A stretch of 64,000 bases of DNA from contig OY740766.1 in NCBI GenBank assembly GCA_963513935.1, positions 340,001-404,000 on the forward strand. The letters run 5' to 3'. The notes under the pieces are model-generated. The model worked only from the letters and a program-made list of their open reading frames with translations. It was not told where the DNA came from and ran no database searches. The stretch's first letter is position 1, and the number at the start of each line of letters is the position of its first letter. This stretch comes from Aphrophora alni (taxonomy: Eukaryota > Arthropoda > Insecta > Hemiptera > Aphrophoridae). Positions 28,641-42,570 of this stretch are shown here, in pieces. The translations under genes were made by a program, and so were the position numbers.

Positions 28641-31333
28641 CTTAGGGTGCATATAAAGAATAATCTCTTTCTTTTGTAGTCTCTAATACGGTGGGAGAAA
28701 CCCAATTTTTAAATTTATTCCCTAAAAGTATGGTGTAGTATTTTAGTAAGTAACGTGAGACCAAGCACCTAAAAGTAGTTACAAATTTTTGTGTAGTAAT
28801 TTTCTTAGGCCTTCCTTAGTAGCCTATGTTTTCGTTAAAATTAATTTGAGTACATTCTTGTGTTGCTCTTAGCATTGTCTTAACTTCTGTTGTCGCGTTT
28901 GGGACGAATTCCTTTTCAAGAGGTATTTACGTACTGCTTTGACCCACAAAGGAGTCATCTCATGTAATACAAGTAACCTCTCATCTTCTTTACCTACAGG
29001 CTCTGTCTGTCCTCTTCTTTGATTATTGACTAGCTTACATAATCCCTGTTTCAGTTAAACTGTATTTTTGCGACTTGATTTTTTACTTCCTAAAATACAC
29101 ATGGCATAGTTATTATGTGATTAGAAAAGCAAATCGATGTAGATTTAATCTGTTTTACGTGAAATCTCTTTACGCAGGTCTTCCGATTACAAAAATGCAG
29201 TTTTTGGCATGTCTGTTGTCTTTTTATGCAGTGTCTCCTACAGTGGTACACCGATTTTGATAAAACTTTGTATGTGATGACTTATTATTATTACTTTAAA
29301 TGAAAATGTAGAGATACCTGCCACAAAACCAAAACGCATTTTTTAAATGTATTACAAATCGATTCCATAAATGTAGGTAAAATGTAACCACTTAAAAACC
29401 GAAACGAAACTTTTGCACCTTTTTTGAAAAGTTTATTTTCAACTTTTCGGCGTTAAATTATAGTTCTAGGTGAAACTAAACCATAAGCGTAGAAGTTCGA
29501 ATATATACAAAAAAATAGCATTACATCAATTAAATTTTGGAAAAAATGAAGATTTATAACTAAAACCGAGCGATGAACAGCACATACAAGATCGAATGTT
29601 CAAGGAGCACTATGGGCATATTCACAATAACGAAAATATGTAAAAAACACTAGTAAATTGTAATTCACTTTAACATGAGATATATCGCATTAGTTTTAGT
29701 CGTAAACCTGTACATTTCATCATAATGTTATTGAATTGCCTTTGAAATATTTTAAAACATTTATGAAAAATGACTTGGGCGAAAAAGTGAAAGTTAAAAA
29801 ACCGTCGTCCATTGTTAATTTTCACTTGTGTCGTATTGTAAAACAAGTGTCTTTTGGCTGATAACACCATATACCATTACTTTACTTGCTATTTGTTTTT
29901 ATTTACGGGTGCGTGAGAAAATTTGTGCATTATTTTATCTCCGTTTATAGTTTTTCATTACCCAAGCAGAAAAACCAAATCGCAAAATAATCATTGTTAA
30001 ACACATATAAGCTAATAATTATGAATCCTGATTGATAATGCTGATATAAAAAGGTGAAATTCTTAGTATCTTTTTTGTATAACCACTCGTTATTTTGATA
30101 TTGGTATCTTATATGTAGATTTTCAGTTGTACAAAATGAGCTGTTACAGTTTCATATAGGGAGACTTACTAGCTAAAAATGAACTATCAACATCCAGTTT
30201 TAATCGACCGCCATTTTACGGTCATGTTTTGAATCATTATTTACGAACAATAAAACCTAGTTGACATGCAATTTCCCATTACTGAGATTCCTGTCAAATA
30301 TTGATATTTTATTTTTAACATTTTAACATTTTGTTTCAATATTTTTTTCAAAATAACTTTCTTATTTTGTATCGAAGAAAACACATTCCTGCGTCATCGG
30401 ATGAAGATTTTTAATCTGTACAAGAATGTGGAATGTTGATTGAAAAATTATGCTGAAAACTTTATTTCAATTGTAAAATTAACCACCATTTTCAAATTTT
30501 CCAACCGAAGTTACGAACTTCTAATTAATATGTTGTATAACTGAGCCTTCACACAAAGTTATAATCTCTCGATTGTGGTTCTGTCAAACGTAAATTGAGT
30601 GAGAAAAGTCTTCTCTGAGTTTGATCGGTTGATATTTTATGGTTACAGGTGTCGCAATTTCTGTAATAGATTATGTACAAATATTTCTTCCTCGTAAGAG
30701 CCAAATGAAAGTACAAACCTCAGTATATTAACGACTTAATATTAAATGTCAGTAGTTATATTTTATTACGCACAATAAATAAGGGTTCCATGTTGAAATT
30801 AGTACTTGTTATTGAAAGCTATGTTTGATACATAGATATCCCATGCGGTCACTTTATTTCCCAGGCTTTGTCCTGGCTAATTGTATTTAACTGGCGAGAT
30901 CGCAGATACACATTAACACCAACAATGGTTTTAGACTGGACAAATTTAATACAGTAGTTAATTGAATTCTGCAGCAAAATTTATTCATTGTTCTGTTTAT
31001 TTCATATTTTACAAAACCTACTGTAATTAAATTTCCCGCTGGCTTAACATCGTATGAAATGCAAACCTTTTCCGCCATTGTAGGGTTTGTTATTTGTACT
31101 TTTAGTATAATTGTAACTTTTTGTTTTAAAAACATTGGTACTCTATACTTTTGTTGCAATAATATAGAGATGACATTAACAATATTGAGTTTGTTATGTT
31201 ACTTTTGAAATTAAATTAAAAAAACAGTTTCTTGGGAAATTTGAATGTTTAAATTATGTTCGAAAGGAAATTGTACAGGAAACCTCATAACACAGCAGGG
31301 AGGAGAAATGAGAATAAGAATAATAAAAAAAAT

Positions 31334-31560
31334 CCTTGACGGCTTTTAGGCCGAATAGACGGCTTTTTGTTGAATTCCCGTCGCAGTAATTCTATTTCAT
31401 GGCAAGAAGTCGTTACGAAGCATAGCTTCACACTGTTTCCCACAATGATGGGTCAATAACATAACTTTCTTGAAGCTCCTACGGAAATCGCCCCCAGAAT
31501 CTCTTGCACACAAAGCAAAAACACTACCCACTAAACCAACCAGGATCTCAGAGAGAAAAT
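31334..31560 (-). mobile_element. Probable tRNA-derived SINE
   Basis: On the minus strand, an A-box-like TGGTTTAGTGG (31528-31538, fits TRGYNNARNNG) is followed 45 bp later by a decayed B-box-like GGGCGATTTCC (31483-31493). The start-to-start spacing is that of a tRNA (about 44). The flanks read like tRNA arms (CCTGGTTGGTTTAGTGGGTAG, GTGTGCAAGAGATTCTGG). About 150 bp of unrelated body follows, then a short direct repeat (GACGGCTTTT, twice) and an AT-rich tail. No clear flanking duplication. The family is not identified, and only one copy is in the window. Confidence 0.45.
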
Positions 31561-33041
31561 TAAATTGTAAAAAATAGGGAGAAACATTATTTCCCAACAA
31601 AAAGGTCTCTTTCATAGAATCAGCAAAAGAGAATAGAAAAAAATAAATACACCCCTGTGAGTAAAATTTATTGAAACTTTTACTTCTGCACATAAAATAA
31701 CAAGGGCATGGATATGCTCATTATGTGTCGCAAAATATTAAAAGTTTTTCTTTCTAATGTTACGAAAGCTCCTAAAAATGACTGAAAGAAATCTGTTAAT
31801 TATTTATTTTTCTGAAACAAATTTTCAAAGCTCATATGTTTGAATAAGCCATATGGCATATAAATAGGTTTAAAATAGCTTTTTTTCATTCATGTTCTAT
31901 GTATAATACTTTCACATTTTGTGTTTACATGTAACGTCAACCTTCTTCTTCCAAAAATTTTGTGACAGATTATAATTACTATTGTATTACCTATTTAACT
32001 TTTTGAAACGAAAAATGGTATTTTTTTGTTCACTCCGAAGGAGCAAAACCCGTGAAAAGCACATTTACCAAACGATAGAAGCACACAAATTACGAAATCA
32101 AACATTTTATTTAGAAAGAGACGAAGTTTTATTAAGTAAGTTATCATCCTTAGTTGTTTACACCAACTGACTTAAAAGCGCTCAGCTAAAACTTCAACTA
32201 TATAAGTTTCGTAAAGCAATAATTAAACACTCGTCCACACTACAAAGCCATCATAGTATGCACATTCGTATTATATTTTAGCTATTTATGTTATCCCTTA
32301 TGATTACAGAACATTAAAAACTAACTATGCAGAAACGTAAAGAGCAACTATAGTTATTCTAAATTTTGTAATGGAAAAAATAATACGACCCGATTTACTC
32401 CTGTATTAAAAAAGCAAATTATTAATATCATAAACTAAAACATATCGTCCTATTGGAAGAAAACCAAAGATTGAACCTCATTTTTTTTTAATTATACAAT
32501 ACTCAATCAACAAAGAACTTTCAATCGATTCTGGGTTATATATTAACAATAGTGTAGTTATTAATCAAAAGTGTCTCCATAAATGCCAGTGACCTAAAAT
32601 ATTTTACATTCCACAAACTCACAATACTAGTTGGGTCTTTTTCAACCCGTGAAGTTTCTTTAAACAAATTTAAACTATTCAATTTTTTTTTTGCAATAAA
32701 ACAGTATTATAAAAGTCATTCTAACCATTTATTTTCCACATATAAATATTACAAATAATATATCATAAGACATAGCTACCCATTTTTAATATTTATTACA
32801 CATTCACTTATTGATTGATTTTAATACTTTCTAGAAATGTGTTACGAATAAATCATGTTTATTGTTTTCATTCTTCTTAACTTCTACTCTAGGCTTAAGA
32901 GTGATTGTATTTAAACTTGCTTAAGGTTCTGTTGACAATCCTTAAATTAGCAACAAATTTAGATTACATCAAACACACAGTATTCAAACATTTCATGATG
33001 CACAGTAAATTGGTTAAAGATTCTAATATGTCTATTTCCAG

Positions 33042-33347
33042 ACATCAGAAACCGGCTCAAAACTCGACTCTCATTGACGATGGTAAAACTTCACGTCTTC
33101 CTCGCAGCGTCTACACTGTACCAGAACACACATATAGACGTGTGACAAGAGCAGCAACAGCAAGAAAAGATAGAGTATGGGATTACGGAGTAATACCTTA
33201 TGAAATAGACGGTAACTTCAGTGGAGCACATAAAGCTCTGTTCAAGCAAGCGATGAGACATTGGGAAAACTTCACATGCGTCAAGTTTGTTGAGAGAATC
33301 ATTACGGAACACCCCAACTACATTGTGTTTACAGAGAGACCGTGTGG
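33042..33347 (+). CDS. tld: Tolloid-like exon: propeptide cleavage site and start of astacin domain
   Basis: The acceptor is TATTTCCAG and the donor GTAAGT. The first base completes the Gly codon begun in the previous exon. The reading frame gives the end of the propeptide, then YRRVTR followed by [14 protein letters not shown] fits the minimal furin motif RxxR, at the place where BMP1 has RSRR before AATS. The astacin domain then begins ([33 protein letters not shown]), closely following the family. NFSG and NFTC are N-glycosylation sequons; the first is shared with BMP1 (NFTG). The open frame continues upstream to 32905, but that part has no homology and lies before the acceptor, so it is read as intron. 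Confidence 0.95.
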
Positions 33348-34294
33348 GTAAGTCTGTAATGTATTTAAACAACAATTATCAAAGTTGTTTAGGTTGTTGC
33401 GAATCTGTCAATTGTTCCTTTAATCAATACAATTAATAATAGTTCTGAGGAAGTTTATGAAACTGTTCAACAAATTATTTCATTATATTCATTAAAAAAA
33501 AAATATTGAAACGTTTGAAACTTCAGGGATCATTTTCCTAAAAGCAAACAAAATTTTAACTACTAACAGAATCATGAGACATACTTCATGAAGGCGATTT
33601 GTTTCTAATGATGATGTGACAAATAGAACTCAAAACGTATTGACAAATTCCAAAATATTTCCCAAATATTTGTTTTTGATCTGGGCCGACATTTTCTAAA
33701 ATCGGAGATAAATACAGAATTATAATAATTTGTATTACTGCCAAGATAAACATCTTTTAGGGTTATATAACTTGTAATTTTAATCAAAAAAGGAGTATAT
33801 ATTAGTAATGTAATACTTCAAAACTTAAGTATTATGTAAAAACTTATGTAAAAAAATACAATAAAAGTTATTTTAATTCATATAGTGTTATCGGTTTTAG
33901 AATCTTAAACCGGTCTTAAACTATTTATTGCATTTAAAGAACAAAAAATCAGCCTAGATAATAAACAAAAAATTGAAATGTTTTAGAAACGGTAAACATT
34001 TTTTGAGTTCATTTGCTCCATTAAAAGGTGGAACTTTGTGATATTATCCTCTTTTTATTTTAAATTTATAGTTGACCTTCTCAAATTGGAGGGGTATGGG
34101 GTTCTCAAATTTTCAGATATCTCAAAGGTTTATATTTTTGGACGTCTAATCAAAAGTTTGTAAGAAAACCACCTGTAAAAACCTGTGGGATAAAAGAGTA
34201 GGAGAGACTCTGTAGATTTCTATTACGTTACATTGAATGCTTGAATGTATTTTCTATAAATTAATTGTTAGCTTGATATGTGTACTTTTTTTAG
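33348..34294 (+). other. Intron within the astacin domain
   Basis: 947 bp between the PCG and CC residues; plain AT-rich sequence. Confidence 0.95.
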
Positions 34295-34473
34295 TTGCTG
34301 TTCCTTTGTTGGTAAACGTGGAAACGGACCTCAGGCGATATCAATTGGAAAAAACTGTGATAAGTTTGGAATTGTTGTCCACGAATTAGGCCATGTCGTT
34401 GGTTTCTGGCATGAGCATACCCGACCAGATCGGGACAATCACGTTCAGATTGTCCGAGAAAATATTATGTCAG
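34295..34473 (+). CDS. tld: Tolloid-like exon: astacin zinc-binding site
   Basis: This exon encodes the catalytic core. It begins with the Cys-rich CCSFVG loop typical of Tolloid/BMP1 proteases (the previous exon ends PCG), then [15 protein letters not shown] and the zinc motif [13 protein letters not shown] (HExxHxxGxxH). In this motif three His bind zinc and the Glu is the general base. TRPDRDNHV and IVRENI follow. It enters at codon position 3 and leaves after position 1, matching both neighbours. The acceptor is TTTTTTTAG and the donor GTAAGA. All residues needed for catalysis are present, so the enzyme should be active. Confidence 0.97.
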
Positions 34474-34565
34474 GTAAGATTTATAAGTTTCAAAGCCAAA
34501 TTTAGTTTGCAAAAAAAATCCCAAATGTAGTGTGACAAACTAAATTTTGTGTCTGTTTTTCAAAG

Positions 34566-34672
34566 GTCAAGAATATAATTTCAACAAATTGACAGAAGAA
34601 GAAGTGAATTCCCTGGGTCTACCTTATGATTACGATTCTATCATGCATTATGCTCGCAACACCTTCTCGAAG
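34566..34672 (+). CDS. tld: Tolloid-like exon: Met-turn of the astacin domain
   Basis: A short exon after a 92-bp intron, by far the smallest in the gene. It reads [18 protein letters not shown], then [21 protein letters not shown] is the Met-turn that underlies the zinc site in metzincins, and its Tyr is the fifth zinc ligand in astacins. The acceptor is TTTTTCAAAG and the donor GTAAGA. It ends exactly between codons (phase 0), agreeing with the next exon. Confidence 0.96.
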
Positions 34673-37600
34673 GTAAGAGTTAACATTGTGTACAGAATTT
34701 ATTATTTAATCATATACAAATTTGACTTTTATTCATGTTTCATTGCTTAATTACTCAGAAAACATCGATAACTCGTCTTTGACTTACGTTCAAGCTACAG
34801 CGAGCTAAATATTCCGCCCTGGTTTTAGCTCCACGAGTGACGGAATTTTTGGAACCCAAATTAAGGAACAAATTAGGAGATTTATGTTTTTATTACCTTA
34901 AAATGAAATAAAAAGGTCACAAAACTGTATTTCCAGTAAATAACTCTGAGAAAACCTTTTATATTTAGCGTAAAATAACTTTGTTTTTGGCTAACAAACG
35001 CTTTAAATCTTGGAACAAAACTTGTAGAGAAAGTAATTCTGATTAATTTGTTGAAAATAATGTATAAAGCGTAGCCTAAGCTATACATATCTTTGTGGTA
35101 GCCTATAATAAGAATGAAGCGAATGGAGAACCTATTGCAGCCGTCATCATGGCAATAGGGACCCAAGTCGTCAATCACAACATCCAGAACTCCATTAGAG
35201 TATGTTTTTATTTCTACGTGCGGATGTGTTCGCGCGTAGACGAGCGTGCTTATGTATGGTGTGTTACCGGTATAACAATCTGATAACATCTAATATCTCA
35301 TATAAGATAGCTTGGGTAACTTCGTTCGATAAAAATAAGTTTGATACATTTAAAAAATGCAGCAGTTTAAATAAAGGTTTTCAGTGGTTCATCCTACCTG
35401 TTGACCAACGAATAGGTTAATGATTAAATAAAACATTTCTGTATAATTATTACCATGGTTTCAGCTATAAACATTAAAAGGGTTTTAATAAAAACTGTAT
35501 ATCTTATCATAAAGGTTTAAAATATACAAAATTAATAATATTACGGTCTAGTAGTTGGAATTGAAGTTGGATTTTAGTTACATTTGGTACGTAAGTAAGG
35601 TTTTATAATATATTTAGAAAGTCTGTTTGAAGTTTGTATAATATGTTTGTAGCATTTAAAAAAAAAAGTTTCTTTGATTTCTTTTACCTGTTTGTAGATT
35701 CTACAATCTTTACTTTTTGCAGACGGGTGATCATCATCGTGTAATATTACATCAAGTGTCAGCTCCCCGCTGTACTGCCATGTTGACTTATGACCTGACG
35801 ATATTAATTGTAAGGGTTAAGAGTCGATAGTAGGGTCTAGGTCTTTTATTTTTATAGCAACAAATATTCATCATTAATTGGTGTATAGCACATCACATCA
35901 CACATTTCAAACTATAATATACAATCTAGTTACTTTGTATATTCGAAACGTCATACATTTTAAATCTATGACGTCACATCTGTGTACGCCTTTGCTCACT
36001 AATCCATTTCGTAGTAATGAGGAAGTTAGATGAACTTTAAGTTAGGTAACTTAAATACAAAAATCGGTATCGAGTTTTTGAGGTCTCCTGAGCCCGAAAG
36101 AGTGGTTATTGGAATAATGTCGCTCTGTCGTCTGTGCAGTAGTCTACATTCCTAAACTTGTCGACAGATTTTAATGAAATGTTGGAATAATTTACCATAT
36201 CTTCGGATTATTTTCTTCATTATTCATATTTTTGTTTTCGTAATTTTAATTACAAATTTGGAATTAAAAGAATAAGGATTCGGCCATGGGGCTGTTATAA
36301 AAGACGTGATTTCTCATTTTTTCTTTATTGGTTTTATTGAAATTTTAGTGTAATGTGAACATTGACCAAAATGTCTGACAAATCACATGGTGAATAATAA
36401 GGTTCAGTATTAACTGTCGAAAAATGCAAATGAACCTTAAGCGACGTTTATCGACTTACGATAAAGAAAGTAGGTTTAGGCTGTAATTTATATATAACAA
36501 ATTTTTTTAAAGACGAAGTCTATGGTTCATTTTCATTTTTTTCAATATGCCGATCAGTTTTACCTGATTTTTATTTGGTTTTGGGAATGTATGAGTGAGG
36601 AAGTTGTTTTTCTTTTTCTTTTTTTCCTGGCGGGCTTGTAAACTGGTCATGTCAATTATTATTTAGTTTTTATTTTATTATCTTGTATTACATTGAAAAA
36701 GAAAGTGTTGTGATGTGAAATGACTGAAGGTTTAGATTCTCGTGGTTTAATCAGAACTGAACTGTATAACCAATTTTGTTTTGTTGCAAAAAAATATTCA
36801 TTTTTTATTGTTTTTGCGATTTGCAATAGTTAGTTTCCAGTAACCAGTATACTATTGTTGTATATATTTATATACTATTCCCATTTAATATATTTATTCA
36901 ATTTAAATAGTTTTAATTCGCAAACGAAAATAGCTTTCAACAGCTGATTCTAGTTTAAGTTTTTAAAAATATATGTATATGGGAGTCGTTTTCGTAAAAG
37001 GAAATGATAAATTTAGATATTTACTAATTAATTATAAATTGGTTTATATAATAAGTCGAGTACCGAAATTTATTATTTTCAGAATTGTTTAAAAAAATTG
37101 TTTTACTGATTTTACAAGTAAAACATAAAAAAAAAAAATGCTATAATTATTTGTTTATAATCATAAGACTTATGGATTCAGCAGTCAATAAAATTGATAT
37201 ATTATTTAATATTTATGTTATGAATTCAATTTCTACTAAACTGTTACTTTCATATTAATTAATTAATATAACCACAAGAGAATTATCACAAACTTAAAAT
37301 GTACACATATCTTAAAATTAGTGTTATTACATCTGCAAATTCCGTTTAAATTTACTACAAGACACACAAGGTAAATTGTTATGTAAATAAGTGTTCTTTG
37401 CAAAAAGTTTAACAATGTCTATTTTGTGTTTACTCATCCTGCAGACGGACAAAAGGTGCGGTTTTGATCAATTTGGTTTCTGTTGATATGTTAAGGTTGA
37501 AATGGATTAGACTGCATTTGGAAGTTTTATAAAACATGAAGTTTATGAATATAAAGATTTGGGATATTGCACTTTCACAGATAAAGTAACATCTGTATAT

Positions 37601-39987
37601 GATAAGTTCTTTGTTGAGACATGTCTCGCATGACATCATTAAAACTTGAAATGTCTGATGGTCTCAAGTATCTTACTGTACTCGTACACCGATACTTCAT
37701 TGTAGACTCCATTTAAACTTGACTATATTCTACATACTTTCTATATACGTTTAGTTTCTTTAATCTAAACTACAAAACAAATAAATTAATTTTCTAGTAC
37801 ATACTCTATTGGAGACTTCTCCAGTTGATAAACGTTGCGATGTTTGTTCTTTCTCAGCCACTGATGATTGAATTGGTAAATTCTACTTCAGTGACTTTCG
37901 AGTTTTCAACCATTGTCTCATCTTAGTAAATTAAATGAATTTAGATGCTTCAATCTATATTTTCTTGCTACTTACACTTGTTATATTCTTCAGCTATGGT
38001 TTTCCCGTAATTTGATTACATTTGTCTTGGAAAGAAAACAATACATAATTGTTTAAGCCAGGTAATAATTGAGTCAGGATACCTGGCTGGAAAGTTAGGA
38101 CAATGACTAAGTCACGCCTCTCCGGATACTCCACTTAAAAACTAAAATGTATTAAATATACATTATTTGAGAAAAGACTTTATACTGTAGTCTTAATTAC
38201 CATTATACAAACAATTATGTGTTTATCTCATGTTAATCGGCCGACAAAGTGTTGTAACTGTTTTTATTTTCAATAAAACTTAATATAAACTGTTTATGTA
38301 TTTATAGTTTAATGTACATTTCTTCTTAGTCATTCAATTAAACATTCAAAGTTATTCAAAATTTACAGGCTATATTTATATTGCATTTAATAATAATAAT
38401 ATATTACAATTATCAATTAATATGATATATTATCACATGTGTGACAGTTTAACTTTTTCTCTGCATTTCGGAGCTCGTTTTGTTAATTAATAGCTTGTTT
38501 TCCAGGCTTGAAACTGCCGAAGGCCACATTACAAGTTTTGGTCTGGTAGACCTTCGTCAGATTTTTTAATATTTTTTTTTCACAAATATCTACAGTTTAT
38601 TGTATATTTTATCTTAGTTATTCATAATATTTACAGTTCTACGTAAGCTTGTCCATACAGGAAGACTGATTTCTTTATCTAATGATGACGATGGCAATAG
38701 TGTATACTATTTTTTAGAAATCACCAAGATATTATCAATTTTGGTTTTCAATTGGGGCGTTCGGTGAGGTGTGACTAATGACAATTAGCCGGTCGTTCGA
38801 CACTTCTATTCAATCCCTAACCCTCCGGCGATGTAAGCTTCCCTCAACTTTATCTATATAATTTCTATGAATTTCATTTACTTTATTTTCATTTATCACA
38901 TTTCGTACTACTCTAGTTTTACTTTCTAACATAAATGTAGTAGCCTTTGAATATTTAATATTTTGTGATGGAGGGAAAACAGGCGATGAACTTTTTGTGG
39001 TCATAATAGTTTTAAGGTTCTATGAGATCAAAAAAGGTGGTTTGGAGAAGAACTCTGCCTGTCTCTGTGTAGTTTAAACGACTGGACCGATTTTAATCAA
39101 ATTTGATATGCGGTACATATTTTGGCTATATTTCATTTTCGATAACCCAAATTTGAGAGTATCTGCCTTCAGGCAAACTCAACAAAATGAAATAATTTTA
39201 TCAATCAATGATAGGCCTAGTAGGTATTATTTTTTACAAGTGAATTGCGTTTATCTCATTTAGTTGACCCTGTTTTACGAAAATTAAAACTTGAGTAAGC
39301 AAGTGGATTATAAGGGTAAAGATTTGTTGTTTGGGTCTACGTGTATGAATATTCAAAAGTGATATAGGGCGCTAGTAGCCTAAAGAAGATTAAAGAGCTT
39401 AATTTGAAAGTGTCCTGTTAATCCTTATTTTAGAGGTCCTTTACTGAGTAATTTGTGTCTTCTTTGCAATGAACAAAGTGGCACTTTAATACACATGGAA
39501 ACAAACATATCGACCGTTCTAAAAATTTAAAGGGAAACAAGTTTATAATCAATCAATTATAGGAAAATAGACCGATTAAATAATTTATTATTGACTGTTT
39601 AATTTGTTTAGTTACCCTGACACGATTTCCTCAAAAAATTACTGAAACTCCAAGTTCTTCCAGTCATGGTTGATTGTATAATGTTTGAGAAATCCTTTTC
39701 TAGACTTGACCAAAAAGTGGTAATTGTAACCAAATGTATTAATTTCGTTACTTTTTGTTTCGATAGAAACCTGAGCTGAAACTTTGCAATCACTGAGAGT
39801 GTGAATTTAGCGAGTACGAATTCGACGGAATAGTTAATTATCTTTTACTTTTTATCGCGATGTTGTAATGATTAATTATGCATCGAATAAGTTTTATTTT
39901 GACCGAATGCCACCGGCCAGGATAATCTAGTTGTGAAACTCAGTTCAGTGACATTAGGTGCCACAAGTTTATAATGTGTGGGGGGAA

Positions 39988-40008
39988 AAAAAAGAAGAAG
40001 AAGAAGAA
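39988..40008. repeat. Short AAG microsatellite
   Basis: A-run followed by about five AAG units. Confidence 0.85.
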
Positions 40009-41708
40009 ATTAAAGTAGCCTATTCTCAGATAGAAAATTTAAAAGTTGGATCCCTTTTTCTTGTTCGGGGGCAACCTCTCTGAGATTGCAAGGCCTACCC
40101 TTGAATAAACAGTTCGCCAATGGTATATATAAATCTGTTTATAATATGGTTTTGATCTGTACAATGTATTAGATCCAATGTACCAAGATGATTTATCTGT
40201 TTGTTAGTAACAGGAGTAACCTGTTTAAATCAACAACAAAAATTAAAAGAAAAAGCATAATCTTGAAAGCACGAAGATAAAATAAAGTTCTTAGTAACAA
40301 AAAGTTATCTTCTTTTTTTAACTAAAAATTTTTTTATTTAATACAGTATTTTCTCTTTCTCAGAAAAACTTGAACATGTATTGAAATCAATAAACTGTGA
40401 ATAAATATTGTAATCAATAAACTAACCATATAATATATAATTGTTTAAGTTGAAAAGCCAATCACAGATTAAATATTTAAAGGAAAACTCTTATCATTAA
40501 CTTTATTATTTATGTTTAAGTCAGAAAAATTCCCCCCCACTCCTTCAAGGTTAACCTTTACTACTACAATACTACAAGTAATTCTACAATTAGACGAATA
40601 ACTTTTGAGACATTTTAATACCTTGGTTTTATCACTCCAAATGGGGGGGGGGGGCAGGGAGAATTCTTTCATCTTTTCCAAAATAATTTCTTTTTACAAA
40701 AGTGCAATCTTTGTTCGTGCTAGTTCTCAATTTCAAGGTCGATGACACTAACAGGATAAAATAAGTTTTATTGGTTTTAACGTACGATTACACAATTCTT
40801 AAATTTTAAGTCAAAAGCAATTTTGGTTTTGTTAGTTTGATATTTAACGATTTCCCTTTTTAATTAATGAAATTTAGAGATATTATTATAGGAATGATTT
40901 AGAACAAATAGTTTGTTTATAATGTCTTTACGTAAACCGTAATGGTCTCGCTTGTTAGTTTTGAATTTAGTTAAATCTAAATAAAATTTAATTAATTATT
41001 GTTTTAAAAAGCTATAGTTTCTTGTGTTCTGAACTATTAAGTGAAATGTGACCGAGATACTGACTGCAAGTTATTTAAATTTCATTTTATTTAGGGATCA
41101 AATCCCGTCTATTAGGGTCTAAGGATAGAACGGTGAGATAATGCTTTGCAGAGAGGTAATATTAATGGCTCTTCCCCTCCTAACTAAAACACTTAATACC
41201 GGATACCGCCTGTTCATGGCCCTATATCACACGTGGTTCCATACGCATATCCATTCTAGTAATCTAGTTAATTTGTATCTCACACGTACCTATAATGCCT
41301 ATAATAATACTACAAAGTGTAATATTATTTTATAAAGCTAAGATTGTCCATCACTTACTCACGCATTCTTCAAAATATTTAACTAATATTTCAAGATGTG
41401 ATACAAAAATTTGTTACGCATTTGTGAAAAAACAACCAGAAAAGAAAAAAAATACGATTTTTGAACTATGATAACAAGAATGTGCCTAAACTCCAAGAAA
41501 TAATTTACATGCAACAAAGAAAACTTCTAAAATAAAGCATTTAATTAAAGGCTGCATATAATTTGTATTCTGGTTCAACTGAAGTTTCTTAAAATAAGAG
41601 TTGATTTTTTAGTAAACCTCAGCCGATTCGGATAAAACTTATTTATTTGGCAATAGAATTTTAAATCCCTGAATTTTTAATTTACTATCAGTTTACCTGT
41701 CTCCGGTA

Positions 41709-41710
<2 letters not shown>

Positions 41711-41747
<37 letters not shown>
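41711..41747. repeat. 37-base poly-A run
   Basis: Uninterrupted A. It could be the tail of an old retro-insertion on the + strand, but no recognisable retrocopy is seen upstream. Confidence 0.9.
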
Positions 41748-41748
<1 letters not shown>

Positions 41749-42184
41749 AGAAAACAGGAAGCAAAGAGAGTAGGTTAAAATTCACTTTTCTTTACAATTG
41801 TATAGCTGGTAAAATTAGTTTTATTTCCATTTCTCACTTGAGTTTGATCAATCTCAATTATCATATTTTGTACTCCAATATTTCTCAACCAGTTTTTATA
41901 AATTATTACTAATGTGTTATGATCTTTGAGCTAGGATTTACGCCTGTCTCAAAAAAAAAATTGCCTTCTCAAAATCTACATCTTTTCCTAACTTAGTTTT
42001 TTGCAAATTCATTTATTTTGTTTTTTTATTTGTACTGACAGTAGTGGGTTTTAGCGGACTTCAGCATTGCAGTCAAGGAGTGTAGAAACACGGTTCCGCG
42101 GCCCCTTTCACCTAAAATTTTGCCCCTATTCCCACCCCTTTTCTTTTCACCTATTCACCAACCACCACCCGGTTTTCACTATTC

Positions 42185-42570
42185 CCAACTGTAGATCCAG
42201 CCGTGGAACCCTCGGGATTACCAAAAAATGGTGTAGATCCGGCTAGGAATCCTCCGGACTATTTGGTCTTTCGCTAGGAAACATTGAATATTGGAAATGA
42301 ATCATCTCTTACGCAAAATTTTAACCCATAAAAAATTATAGATCTACCTACGGTCCTTTGAGGCATGTCCAAGACATTCTGAACATGCCAATATAATGCA
42401 TTATGTTTACAAACAAGATACTCCGGAGTGCCAGCTAGGCTCCTCGGCTTTGCTTAGCTTAGGTGGATTCAGGCTGGACCTCCTCCAAAATTTAAACCCT
42501 TTCGTAAAAATCAACGGAAAAGAATAAAAGTTGATAAAAAAAAAGTGTAGGTTCAGCTAAAGATTCCGAG
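42185..42570. repeat. Degenerate array of a short GC-rich motif
   Basis: Variants of a roughly 25-bp motif, TAGATCCGGCTAGGAATCCT-like, recur near 42191, 42232, 42340, 42430, 42467 and 42548. Spacing is irregular. Origin unknown; it might be a decayed satellite or part of a mobile element. Confidence 0.4.

Noticed and set aside
32905..33041. In-frame extension upstream of the astacin exon
   Set aside because: Lies before a good acceptor whose phase matches the prodomain exon, and shows no homology.
41100..41170. tRNA-like GATCAAATCCC in the intron
   Set aside because: No matching A-box at proper spacing and no cloverleaf.
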